64,000 nt of DNA, taken from an uncultured Ruminiclostridium sp. (GTDB lineage: Bacteria > Bacillota > Clostridia > Oscillospirales > Ruminococcaceae). The notes under the pieces were generated by a model that was not told where the DNA came from, ran no database searches, and saw nothing but the letters and a program-made list of their open reading frames with translations. Below, in pieces: positions 8,274 through 17,295 of this stretch (positions within the stretch are counted from its first letter, which is position 1; the number at the start of each line of letters is the position of its first letter). The position numbers and the translations under genes were made by a program. The stretch lies in the NCBI GenBank assembly GCA_947627695.1, contig CANQXF010000007.1:46050-110049 (forward strand). Direction: 5' to 3'.

Positions 8274-9530
8274 TCACATACCCGTGATACCCGATCTCTC
8301 AATACCTTCAATAAAGTATTTCTGCAGGAAGCAGTAAACGAGCAGTATCGGTATCAGCGACAGCAGACAGCCCGCTTCTATCCATACCATATAGTTCTGA
8401 GCAATACCCTGAACTTCACCGTTCAGATATACGGAGATCGTGGTGAACAGGTTGGATACCTGAAGCGCTATCGTGTTGGAACCACCGTAGAACATTCCTG
8501 ATACGTAAGAGTCGTTCCAGTACCATACCAGTGAGAACACGAATACTGTCAGGAAAGAAGAACGCGCGTTGGGCACCATTATACGGATAAACGTGGAGAA
8601 AGGTCCGCAGCCGTCAAGGTGAGCGGCGTCCTCAAGCTCCTTGGGCAGTCCGCGGAAGAACTGTCTGTAAATGAACACGAACAGACCCGCACGGATACCG
8701 TTTACAAATATCGCCTGTAAATACAAGCCCCACGGAGTACCTGTAAGGTTTATTCCCTCTCCATTGTTGAACAGTGAGATTATACCGAATACGTCGAAAA
8801 ATCTGAACTGCTGGAACAGAGGGATAAGAACTACCTGCGTAGGAACGATTATCTGAAGTATAACAATTACAAACAGAAATCCTCTTGCCTTGAACTTAAA
8901 TCTTGCAAAGCCGTAGCCTGTGATAGCGCAGGTGATGACCTGCAATATCGAGCAAACCACGTTTACCGCCACGGTTTTCCACAGCAGAGTGGGATAATCG
9001 ATAGCGTTCCACGTATCGATTATGTTCTGCATGGTAAGGGTCTTGGGTATCCACATTATAGACGGGTCGTTCATTTCAGACTGAGGTCTTATTGCGGAGG
9101 ATACCATAAACAGAATAGGATACATAATTACGAAGCCCAGACCGAACAGTATCAGAAATCTGAATATGGGCCAGACCTTCGCCGCAACACGCCTTCCGAA
9201 TATGTAGCGGTAATGCTGTTTTTCGGAGTCGTTGTAGTTGCGGTAATTTTTCAGTATCTCCCAGTTGCTTACGTGATATTTTTTGTGAAGCTCCTTCTGC
9301 TCCTTTTCAATGCGCTTTAACTCCTTCTTGGTGTATACCTTCTGAGTCCTTGCGTCATCGTCTGTCACTCTTACCACCGTATTCTTGAGAGCGTCGGCGG
9401 CATGTTCGGTCTGTTCCTCGGCGGTTTCTGCCGCCTGCTCAACAGCCTCGCTGACTTCTTCCTTTACCTCGGCAGCGTCGGGAGCATTTTCAGCGTTGTT
9501 TATTTCCTTTTCAAAATCTTTTTCAGCCAC
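8274..9530 (-). CDS. MalG-type carbohydrate ABC permease with a long charged N-terminus (second pair)
   Basis: About 418 aa. The first ~115 residues are a glutamate/lysine-rich cytoplasmic extension not typical of the family. Six membrane segments follow, with the EAA loop EDAAHLDGCGPFSTFIRIMVP that docks on an ABC ATPase. It is MalG-like because it ends soon after the last helix with a short basic tail (GIERSGITGM). The GTG at 9530 is seven bases from AGGAGG; the in-frame TTG at 9536 is too close. It is last in the operon, twelve bases after its MalF-like partner. The substrate is unknown, probably an oligosaccharide (inference). Confidence 0.85.
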   Translation of the reverse strand: MAEKDFEKEINNAENAPDAAEVKEEVSEAVEQAAETAEEQTEHAADALKNTVVRVTDDDARTQKVYTKKELKRIEKEQKELHKKYHVSNWEILKNYRNYNDSEKQHYRYIFGRRVAAKVWPIFRFLILFGLGFVIMYPILFMVSSAIRPQSEMNDPSIMWIPKTLTMQNIIDTWNAIDYPTLLWKTVAVNVVCSILQVITCAITGYGFARFKFKARGFLFVIVILQIIVPTQVVLIPLFQQFRFFDVFGIISLFNNGEGINLTGTPWGLYLQAIFVNGIRAGLFVFIYRQFFRGLPKELEDAAHLDGCGPFSTFIRIMVPNARSSFLTVFVFSLVWYWNDSYVSGMFYGGSNTIALQVSNLFTTISVYLNGEVQGIAQNYMVWIEAGCLLSLIPILLVYCFLQKYFIEGIERSGITGM

Positions 9531-9542
9531 TTTCAACCCTCC

Positions 9543-10700
9543 TTAATCTACCTGATAGAATATAAATCTTGATACTATCGCCGCTATGATACCCAGCGCT
9601 ACGCCTACGATAGCAAAGTACGTCCACGCCATTGCCGTCGCCGCACCGTATTCCCACTGAGTCGTCTTGGTGAGCACCTGGTTCATTACAGGGTTCTCAG
9701 AATCTATGAAGCAGTCGATAACTGTGTATACAAGATTTACAAGGATCATGGGGCTTATGGTTGGGAAGGTTATCTTCCAGAAGAACTCCCAGCCGGTCGC
9801 GCCTTCCATCTGCGCCGCTTCCTTGGCGGAGGTGGAGATCTGCTGCAAAGCTGACAGGAAGATTATCGTCTGGATACCGCAGCGCCAGATCAGGTTGAAC
9901 AGTCCGCTGGCTATCTGACCGAGCTGGTCGGCAAGGGACTGGCTGATGTTGGAAAAGCCCATAAATTCAAGGAACGAGTCCACCATATCCACCTGGAACA
10001 GCGAGCTGAACTGCGAGGCGTCGCCAACGCCCTGACTTCCCATATCGCCGTTTATTACCGCAAGGACAGGTCCTGTGGCTACCAGAACCGGTATGAAGAA
10101 TATCGCTCTGGCAAAGCCTCTGCCCTTGAACTTCTGGCTCAGCAGCAACGCTATGAACAGGCTGAATACCAGTATCATAAAGGTATCGCCCGGCATTGAG
10201 CTGATAGAGGAGAGCAGGTTGGGTATATAGTTCTGGTCAGTGGTGAACGCCGCAATATAGTTGCCGAAGTTGTTCCATTCGCAGTAAACGCCCGGTCCGT
10301 TCAGTCCGGGATAAGCGGAGGGATCTCTGGCGTAGGTGTTGCTGTCAACTACCGTGGTTGCGGAAAGAGAATATCTCATAGATTCCACCATAGGGATTAT
10401 GAACAGATATATCGTTCCCAAAAGCCACAGCAGAATGAATGCGTAACCGTAAAGTCTTTTCTTGCGCTCGTAGGGGATCCTTGTCTTTTTATCGGGATTG
10501 GGTCTTTTGCCCCCGCCGCGCTTTGCGTATCCGTCCGCTGCGGCGGCAGCGGCAGGTTCCGCTTCAACTGCCTGAACGTTCTCAGCCGCTTCGGTCTGCA
10601 CTTCTTCAGCCGCTTCCACAACGGTCTCTTCGGTCTGAACTGCTTCTTCGGCGGTCACCTGAGCGTTTTCCTCAGGCAGATTTTTATTTTTCTTTGCCAT
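9543..10700 (-). CDS. MalF-type sugar ABC permease with a charged N-terminus (second pair)
   Basis: 385 aa with an unusual Glu/Ala/Val-rich N-terminal ~75 residues, then membrane segments beginning near YGYAFILLWLLGTIYLF and an EAA loop AKEAAQMEGATGWEFFWKIT. The ATG overlaps the stop of the DUF5696 gene (TGATG), implying translational coupling. It pairs with the MalG-like gene that follows. Both members of this second pair carry the same sort of acidic N-terminal extension, which the first pair (15370-17225) lacks. The extension may be a docking or regulatory segment (inference). Confidence 0.85.
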   Translation of the reverse strand: MAKKNKNLPEENAQVTAEEAVQTEETVVEAAEEVQTEAAENVQAVEAEPAAAAAADGYAKRGGGKRPNPDKKTRIPYERKKRLYGYAFILLWLLGTIYLFIIPMVESMRYSLSATTVVDSNTYARDPSAYPGLNGPGVYCEWNNFGNYIAAFTTDQNYIPNLLSSISSMPGDTFMILVFSLFIALLLSQKFKGRGFARAIFFIPVLVATGPVLAVINGDMGSQGVGDASQFSSLFQVDMVDSFLEFMGFSNISQSLADQLGQIASGLFNLIWRCGIQTIIFLSALQQISTSAKEAAQMEGATGWEFFWKITFPTISPMILVNLVYTVIDCFIDSENPVMNQVLTKTTQWEYGAATAMAWTYFAIVGVALGIIAAIVSRFIFYQVD

Positions 10701-13084
10701 CAGTTATCCTCTCCTTTCCCTGCTTGATCAAGGTCATACTGCTGACCGTTTATCGAATAGGTCATAGCCGACATATCGATCTCTATCTTCGTTCCGTCGG
10801 AATATTCCAGCGCGATCTGCTTTTCGCCGTTTCTGTCGAAGCGGGTTATCGTCTTATCGCTTATGGAAGAAATTATTCCGTTGAGCAGGTCGTAATCCTC
10901 GGAGGCCTTCTCCAGCCAGCCGCTGTAATTGGTGTAGAAATACTTGTCGTACTCGCTGTCGGAAAATTCACCGGGCTCGTTATACATAAGCTCGTAATGA
11001 ATGCCTGCGCCTGAGAGTATGGACAGCAGTCTCAGCTCATCTGCATTGGCGCTTGCGTTTACAGGCTTGGAGCTGTAAGGAATGTATCCGTGAATGACCA
11101 TCTGATAGAACGGGATATCATAATCGAACAGGTCGTAGTTGGAGCTGTACATAGGCACGTTGGTTATCGCCGATACGTAGGGCAGAGCGTAAGCGTTGCA
11201 CTCCTGAGCCATAATGGAGATACCCGCATCGGTAAGCTGCTTGTAGCCGTCCGTCAGTATCTTCATGGAATCCTCTCTCAGGAAGTGTTCCTTGCCCTCG
11301 AAATTGGTCCTGCCAAAGTCGCTGTATACTACCGAGGTAGCCTGACTCAGGGAAATGGTGTTTATCCCCTCGTTGGTGAAGGACTCGGTGAGCTTGCGGA
11401 ACAGGTCGGGCCAGTAATAAGGCGAGAGTATCGTCCATGTGGGCTTTATGTCGGTATCGGGCTGACCGTAGGCAAGCTCGAACGCCGTCTGCGTAGCGTA
11501 AGCGTGGCTTATTCTCTTTGCGCTGTTCAGCGTGAAGGAGTAGCCGTGTCCGCTGCGAACGTATTCCATAATGTCAACGCTGGGATAAAGCACGAAGTTG
11601 TTTTCCTTTATGGTGCCGTAAAGCGCCTCGAAATCGTTCTTGCCGCCCAGCTTATTAGAATAGTTCACGCCGTCGGATATCTTTCCTGTCATTCCGCTGT
11701 CGTTGAAGTCGTTGTATATGACTACCATTTCATCAACGCCAAGATCCTTCAGCTTTTCAACTATCTCCTGAGCCTGTTTATAGGAGGTAGCAACCGTCTG
11801 CATATCAACGGGGAATCCCAGAACGGAGTGCTTGGTTATCGTTCCGCCCATAGTGGTAAGGTAAAGGGCGTTGGAGTTTTCCTCAGACTGCTTGGTAAGT
11901 CCCTTTTCATTTATAAGGTAGTTGCGGTAGGTGTCAGCCAGATCCGCCGCGTTAACTTCGTCGCCTGAAAGCAGGTAGTAGCGGACTGCTATGTCCTGCA
12001 CCCTTATTCCGCCTGAACGGTAAACGTCCAGAGGAGTTTTCGTACCCATTTTGTAGGTATCGTTGGACCTGAACTCAAAGCTGAACCACGCGCTGTTTAT
12101 GGAGGTAGCAGACAGTCCGTTGACCGACGCATTTATGGTAGCGCAGGCGTCGCCCGCTATTGCTACTGCAAGCATTGCGTTGTCGCCGTCCTCGCCGTCC
12201 TTGACGATACCGTAAACGGGCAGATATGCCTGCTCATGCTTGGTGCCAGCCGAGGTCTTGCTTATTGCAAGGTCCTCGCCGTAAACCTCCGCCTGATAGA
12301 CCTGAGTGGAGATCTTGCCGTTGTTGAACTCTATCGCCGCACCGCAGCCGTCGGGAACGAATATGTAACCGTTCTCGTCAGGTCTGCCCGCGCCGAAGGA
12401 CTGAAGCAGGTTCAGTGTGATAAGCTCGTAGGGTCTGTACTTTTCCGCGTCGTCGATGTACCATTCGCTTATCTCGTCGGTGTGTATTCTTGCAAGCACG
12501 CTTCCACCCTTTTCAAGGGTTATGGAAACGGGAATGTAGAAGTTGTGCGCGTCAATGTTATAGCTGAACTTCACGCCGTTTTCCACTTGCTCCAGCTTGA
12601 ACTTCTTAGGTCTTACTGACGCCTCGTAGGAATAGGTGGTAGTGTTTACAAGGTTATTGTTTTCCACGTCCAGGGGCTTGTAGGTGAGGGTGGACGCCAT
12701 CATCTGCTTTTGTACGTTACCCGCTATGGGATCGCTTTCGTAGTCGTAGGGAGTTGACCACCAGATGTATCCGCTGTCGGTGTTCTCGACTGCGAATATG
12801 CAGGTCTCCTCGTTGACGTACAGCTTCAGATTGTCGACCTCAGCATATACCTTCATTGCCGCCAGCGCCTCGTCCTGTGTGACGGGCTTTACCTCTTCCT
12901 CGCCGCCCTCTTCGGGAGCGTCGCCCTCTTCTTCAGGAGCGTCCCCTTCCTGAGGAGCGTCTTCGCTTGCGGTGGTATCGTCAGCGGCAGGCTCGTCTGC
13001 GGTTTCAGACCACACGACGCCTGAGCTGAGAGCTATCGAAAGAGCAAGCGCCGCTGCCAGCAGCTTTCTTTTGAATTTTAGCAT
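10700..13084 (-). CDS. DUF5696 family exported protein
   Basis: 794 aa with a Sec signal peptide (KFKRKLLAAALALSIALSS) and then an acidic Asp/Glu/Pro/Ala-rich linker (to about residue 65). The rest is a large extracytoplasmic protein matching the DUF5696 pattern as I know it from neighbourhoods of carbohydrate ABC transporters. A beta-rich N-terminal part (about 75-330) precedes a region with alternating strand/helix blocks (about 390-700; VDEMVVIYNDFND, VLYPSVDIMEYV, INTISLSQA) suggesting a TIM-barrel, glycosidase-like fold. Enzyme activity is an inference; no catalytic pair is assigned. Its place between transporter genes suggests it processes or presents the transported glycan. Confidence 0.75.
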   Translation of the reverse strand: MLKFKRKLLAAALALSIALSSGVVWSETADEPAADDTTASEDAPQEGDAPEEEGDAPEEGGEEEVKPVTQDEALAAMKVYAEVDNLKLYVNEETCIFAVENTDSGYIWWSTPYDYESDPIAGNVQKQMMASTLTYKPLDVENNNLVNTTTYSYEASVRPKKFKLEQVENGVKFSYNIDAHNFYIPVSITLEKGGSVLARIHTDEISEWYIDDAEKYRPYELITLNLLQSFGAGRPDENGYIFVPDGCGAAIEFNNGKISTQVYQAEVYGEDLAISKTSAGTKHEQAYLPVYGIVKDGEDGDNAMLAVAIAGDACATINASVNGLSATSINSAWFSFEFRSNDTYKMGTKTPLDVYRSGGIRVQDIAVRYYLLSGDEVNAADLADTYRNYLINEKGLTKQSEENSNALYLTTMGGTITKHSVLGFPVDMQTVATSYKQAQEIVEKLKDLGVDEMVVIYNDFNDSGMTGKISDGVNYSNKLGGKNDFEALYGTIKENNFVLYPSVDIMEYVRSGHGYSFTLNSAKRISHAYATQTAFELAYGQPDTDIKPTWTILSPYYWPDLFRKLTESFTNEGINTISLSQATSVVYSDFGRTNFEGKEHFLREDSMKILTDGYKQLTDAGISIMAQECNAYALPYVSAITNVPMYSSNYDLFDYDIPFYQMVIHGYIPYSSKPVNASANADELRLLSILSGAGIHYELMYNEPGEFSDSEYDKYFYTNYSGWLEKASEDYDLLNGIISSISDKTITRFDRNGEKQIALEYSDGTKIEIDMSAMTYSINGQQYDLDQAGKGEDN

Positions 13085-13159
13085 CGTTTTGATTATCTCC
13101 TTTCGTGAGATTGTGCAATTCGCCCGACAGTCACGATGTCAACATTCGGGCTTACTATG

Positions 13160-13798
13160 CTACATACTGAATCTGTACATCAGCTCGGTGTAAATTGAGT
13201 AAACGAACATTACCACCTGCTGGAACAGAGATATGAGAAGGATAAGTACCAATACTATGATGACCATTGCGATAAGGGTGAATACTATCGCAAGTATCGT
13301 CTTCGGCATTGTGTACTGGTGGACCGCTTTCATTGCGGAAATTACCAGCACCGCCGACCACAGTATACCGATATAGGAGATAAAGGTAAGGATAGAACCT
13401 TCCTGTCTGGTAAGTATGTTGCTGGCAAAAATGTAGACTACCTGTGAAATTATGTAGGGTACAAGAGCATAGGCGGTAACGCACATTATCTGCTGCATTT
13501 TGCCTTCGCCGTTGAACAATGTACACAATGACCAGTTGCCCACTACCCAGATGAAGAATATCAGCACTGAGCTTGAGAACAGGGGTACGACGTTGAATAC
13601 CTTGTCATATGTCGCCTGGAAGGGGAAACCTGTCATAAGACGTCCCGCGACCGTAACGATGAACAGGCAAAGCACGATTATCAAAGCGACCTTGGTGTGG
13701 TATGCCTTTTTCCACCTTACGTCCTCAAAGCCCTCGAAGGGGTGCCTTGCAACGTAGAAAGGCCATTTCCAAGCGGGCATATCAAGATCAAACCGCAT
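13160..13798 (-). CDS. YIP1 family integral membrane protein
   Basis: About 212 aa with an amphipathic start (MRFDLDMPAWKWPFYVARHPFEGF), the W/P-rich opening typical of bacterial YIP1 proteins in these operons, then five hydrophobic segments from about residue 37 to the end. The role of bacterial YIP1 proteins is not established; eukaryotic relatives act in membrane trafficking. AGGAGG sets the ATG at 13798, overlapping the end of the upstream beta-propeller gene by 11 bases. A gap of 75 bases separates it from the DUF5696 gene. Confidence 0.8.
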   Translation of the reverse strand: MRFDLDMPAWKWPFYVARHPFEGFEDVRWKKAYHTKVALIIVLCLFIVTVAGRLMTGFPFQATYDKVFNVVPLFSSSVLIFFIWVVGNWSLCTLFNGEGKMQQIMCVTAYALVPYIISQVVYIFASNILTRQEGSILTFISYIGILWSAVLVISAMKAVHQYTMPKTILAIVFTLIAMVIIVLVLILLISLFQQVVMFVYSIYTELMYRFSM

Positions 13799-15323
13799 TG
13801 CCGTCACCTCCTGTCGAAGCAGCCTTCAGCTTTTTCTTTTTAATTCGCTTGCGGATAATGGATATTGCCACCGCAATAACTATCAGCACGATGACTACTA
13901 TCATAAATATGTTGAAATACGAACGTATCATATCCATTCTGTATTCCTTGAAGGCTCTGTTGTAGCCGCCCTTGCTGTGCATATAGAAGTATTTCATCGC
14001 CATCTCGTTTTCGCCCATTGTGTAATAGGCGTTGCCAAGACCGATGTAGGCGAACCAGTAGTTGGAGTCGCGAAGAAGTATCTCCTCGAAAGGCTCCTTT
14101 GCGTCCTGGTATCTGCCCCTGTTGAACAGCTCTATCGCATCTTGCACCATTCCGCCGAATTCGGTGAGCTTGAATATCGTTATGCTGTTCTTACGTCCGT
14201 CGGTGACGTAAACTCTGTGATTAAGATTCTCTATTGCAGTGGGGGAGGTGAAAAGTCCCTTTTGATTTCCCTCGCCGCCGAAGATGAACTCAAGGTCAAG
14301 CTCCTCCGAATACTGGAATATTCTTCTCTTGGTGAAGTCCAGCAGGAAGACGTTTCCGTTTTCGTCCACGTCCACGTCGTCGATAGCGGAGGCGAAGTTC
14401 TGTCCGTTGTAGTAAAGGGGCATATCGCCGAACAGCATATTGTCAAAGCCCATATTCAGGTAAATATTTTCGCCTGCGGGGTTCAGCTTTTTAAGTACAT
14501 CCTTTTCCGCGTTCTTGGAGGAGGTAACTGTGTAGATGAAACCTTCCTCGTCAATGTCGCAGTTGGCAATTTCTATTGCGACTGCCTGAACTCTCTTGCG
14601 CATCTGCTCACGGCTCATAAACAAGCTGTAAAATGCGTTCTGAAGAACTTCAGCAGTGGTCTCTACACGGTTGGAGCCGTAGTAGCCGTTGAAGCGTCCC
14701 TCTGTGCTGAACTGCACCATACCGTTTGTGATAGACTTGATAACGACGTACACGTTCAAAGCGTTGTCCACTACCACCTTGAGGGGACGGTAGGAAACCT
14801 CCGCCTCGTACAGGTCGCCCGAAGGTCTGGTGTACTCTCTGAAGATCGTTCCGTCCTCGTAGCAGCCGATAACTCTTTCGTTCATCGTATCGGCTATGTA
14901 GATGAGGGTCTTGTCGTTGTTATGCGTAACGAAAACGCCTGAGGGGTCGTTAAGGTCCGTCTTTTTGATAACGCTCTCGGATTCGGGAAATTCCTCCCCG
15001 TATTTAAAGGTGTCAAGCACTGTTGCCGACTCCATTTTTTCATCTGTGATGACGATCCTCTTGTTTTTGGTGTCCGCCAGATATATTTTTCCGGTAACTT
15101 CGTCAACAAAAATGTCGTTAAGCTCATTGAAAGCGCCTACGCCAAGGTCAACGCCCGTAATGACTTCGTCAACAACGTATCCGTTCTGGGAAGGAACCGC
15201 GTCGTTCCACCAGTCGTAGTTGTAGCCGTTGTAAGGCTCATCAGCAGATACTGCGGACGCCAGCGCACTTACAGCGGTGACCGCCGCCATAGCCGCCGCA
15301 CCGAATTTTTTGAATAACGGCAC
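13788..15323 (-). CDS. Exported NHL/beta-propeller protein with TPR and C-terminal membrane anchor
   Basis: 511 aa. A signal peptide ends near ASAVSADEP. Repeated blade-like blocks follow (VDEVTGKIYLADTKNKRI, FVTHNNDKTLIYIADTMNERV, DVDENGNVFLLDFTKRRI, LNHRVYVTDGRKNSI), characteristic of NHL propellers (about residues 50-375). Next come TPR-like helices (AIELFNRGRYQDA, AYIGLGNAYYTMGENEMA), then one membrane helix (about 465-490) and a Lys-rich cytoplasmic tail. The start is GTG with AAAGGA upstream. It probably sits on the outer face of the membrane as a scaffold or sensor for the transporter (inference). Confidence 0.8.
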   Translation of the reverse strand: MPLFKKFGAAAMAAVTAVSALASAVSADEPYNGYNYDWWNDAVPSQNGYVVDEVITGVDLGVGAFNELNDIFVDEVTGKIYLADTKNKRIVITDEKMESATVLDTFKYGEEFPESESVIKKTDLNDPSGVFVTHNNDKTLIYIADTMNERVIGCYEDGTIFREYTRPSGDLYEAEVSYRPLKVVVDNALNVYVVIKSITNGMVQFSTEGRFNGYYGSNRVETTAEVLQNAFYSLFMSREQMRKRVQAVAIEIANCDIDEEGFIYTVTSSKNAEKDVLKKLNPAGENIYLNMGFDNMLFGDMPLYYNGQNFASAIDDVDVDENGNVFLLDFTKRRIFQYSEELDLEFIFGGEGNQKGLFTSPTAIENLNHRVYVTDGRKNSITIFKLTEFGGMVQDAIELFNRGRYQDAKEPFEEILLRDSNYWFAYIGLGNAYYTMGENEMAMKYFYMHSKGGYNRAFKEYRMDMIRSYFNIFMIVVIVLIVIAVAISIIRKRIKKKKLKAASTGGDGNAV

Positions 15324-15369
15324 TGATATTCATTCCTTTCTTGACTAAATTTGTAATGCTCCTGCAAGG

Positions 15370-16233
15370 TCAATCCTTCAGACCGCTTTGAGCCATTGTT
15401 TCCATTACGTTGCTCTGGCAGATAAGGAATACCACGATAGGCGGGATCATTGTTATTACAACAGCCGCCGCCGCAACGCCCGCACGGGCAATACCCGCGG
15501 CGGATATCTGCTGCATTACGGTGGGCAGAGGTTTAAGCTCCTCACTGTATATAAAGGAATAGCCTGTTACCTGCCATGCACCCTGGAATGCGAATATCAT
15601 CAGGGTGAGGATAGCGGGTTTTACGTTGGGCATTACCACCTGCCAGCAGGTCCTGAGGTGTCCTGCGCCGTCCAGCTTGGCGGCTTCGATAATGGCGTCG
15701 GGTATCTGACCCATGAACTGACGCATAAGGAACAGTCCCATAGGCGTCGCAATGTAAGGGAGAGTTATAGCAAGGTAGGTGTCGATAAGTCCCATAACCG
15801 CCATTACCATATACTGCATGATAAACATTACGGAAGATGTGAACAGCAGGGCAACCTCTATCGCCTTGTTCAGCACCTTTTTTCCGGGAAATTCGCCCTT
15901 GGCGAGAACGTACGCCGCCGAGGAGGAGAACAGCAGCTGCGCTACCGTAACAACAACTGCGACAAGCACTGAGTTAAATATGTATCTGGAGAAAGGCACC
16001 CACATATTTGACGCTGTGTTCAGCAGGTCGGTGAAGTTCTGACCTGTGGGTGACATAACGTAAAGCTTAGGCGGGAACAGGAACAATTCCTGCGAAGGCT
16101 TCAGTGACTGTACCACCGACAAATAAATGGGGAACAGCATAAACAGACCTACGAGAAACAGCAGGACAAAGATCGCTATATCGCCTGCTCTTGAGCCGCC
16201 GTACTTTTTTCTGGATTTTTTTGCTCTTTTCAT
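15370..16233 (-). CDS. MalG-type carbohydrate ABC permease (first pair)
   Basis: 287 aa with six membrane segments and the EAA loop EAAKLDGAGHLRTCWQVVMPN. The C-terminus QSGLKD is a usual MalG-type end. Short basic N-terminus (KRAKKSRKKYGG). It follows its MalF partner by 41 bases and precedes the propeller gene by 46 bases. This pair is of ordinary length, unlike the second pair with acidic extensions. Confidence 0.9.
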   Translation of the reverse strand: MKRAKKSRKKYGGSRAGDIAIFVLLFLVGLFMLFPIYLSVVQSLKPSQELFLFPPKLYVMSPTGQNFTDLLNTASNMWVPFSRYIFNSVLVAVVVTVAQLLFSSSAAYVLAKGEFPGKKVLNKAIEVALLFTSSVMFIMQYMVMAVMGLIDTYLAITLPYIATPMGLFLMRQFMGQIPDAIIEAAKLDGAGHLRTCWQVVMPNVKPAILTLMIFAFQGAWQVTGYSFIYSEELKPLPTVMQQISAAGIARAGVAAAAVVITMIPPIVVFLICQSNVMETMAQSGLKD

Positions 16234-16274
16234 GACTACCGTCCTTTCAGTTTATTTAGTTTGACTCAAGAGGT

Positions 16275-17225
16275 TTAATCAAGGTATCTGCCAAGTATCT
16301 TCTTGATGCCCCAGTTTGCAAGCAGCATTACCGCAAACAGCACGAAGCATATCGCAGAAGCATAGCCCATTTCATATCTGATCGAACCGTAGTCGAATGC
16401 GTGAGTCATAATCGTATGCGCCGCATAGTCGGTGGACGGGAAAGCGGTAAGGAAACGTCCCACGTCGCCTGCGGTGAATGAAGAAACTATCTGCATTACC
16501 GCTGCGAACAGCATTTGCGGTCCCATTGCGGGAACTGTTACCATCAGCAGCTCCTGCATACGGTTTTTAACGCCCTCAACAGCCGCCGCCTCGTAACGGT
16601 CTCTGGGTATACCCTGAAGACCTGCTCTCAAGGCAAGGAAGCCTGCGCCAAGGGACATCCAGAGCTGTACCACGATAACGACGCCGAAGATGTAGTTTGC
16701 GTCGGTGAGCCACTGTCTTGCTCCGTGGAGGATACCCAGATTGATAAGGTATGCGTTTGCTATACCGTAGGTATCGCCTGAGAAGATGAGCTGCCATGTG
16801 GTGTAGATGTTGCCCGCCAGGGTGGGGGCGTAGAAGATGAAGGTGAATATCGTTTTTAAAGCACCGGGCATTTCGTTTATCAGCCACGCCAGCAGGAAGC
16901 AGAGTATGTAGCTGATAGGTCCCGTAACGATAGCGAACACAAGGGTGTTCTGCACCGCCTTGAGGAATACCTCGTCCTCAAGGAACAATGCGTAGAAGTT
17001 GTCAAGTCCTACCCACTGGGGGAACTGCACCATATTAAAGTTGGTGAAGCCCATAGGGAGCGACAGGATAACGGGAATAAACGTAAATATGGTAAACAGT
17101 ATGAAGAACGGCGCCATCAGCAGGTAAAGGCCCTTGCTGCGTCCCATCTGATACAACGTATAGCGGAACTTGCTGTCTTCAATATGCAGTCTTGTTTCCG
17201 TGGTAGTTGTTGCTTTTGCTGCCAA
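16275..17225 (-). CDS. MalF-type sugar ABC permease (first pair)
   Basis: 316 aa with six membrane segments beginning at LYLLMAPFFILFTIFTFIP. The EAA loop reads YEAAAVEGVKNRMQELLMVTVP. The start is TTG at 17225, seven bases after AGGAGG. The gene follows the solute-binding protein gene by 70 bases, the common order SBP-MalF-MalG. Confidence 0.9.
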   Translation of the reverse strand: MAAKATTTTETRLHIEDSKFRYTLYQMGRSKGLYLLMAPFFILFTIFTFIPVILSLPMGFTNFNMVQFPQWVGLDNFYALFLEDEVFLKAVQNTLVFAIVTGPISYILCFLLAWLINEMPGALKTIFTFIFYAPTLAGNIYTTWQLIFSGDTYGIANAYLINLGILHGARQWLTDANYIFGVVIVVQLWMSLGAGFLALRAGLQGIPRDRYEAAAVEGVKNRMQELLMVTVPAMGPQMLFAAVMQIVSSFTAGDVGRFLTAFPSTDYAAHTIMTHAFDYGSIRYEMGYASAICFVLFAVMLLANWGIKKILGRYLD

Positions 17226-17295
17226 TTGAATTCCTCCTCACAATATATTCCCCCGCCGCCGTGTGACGGCGGGAAAATTATTATTTTTCGGTATT

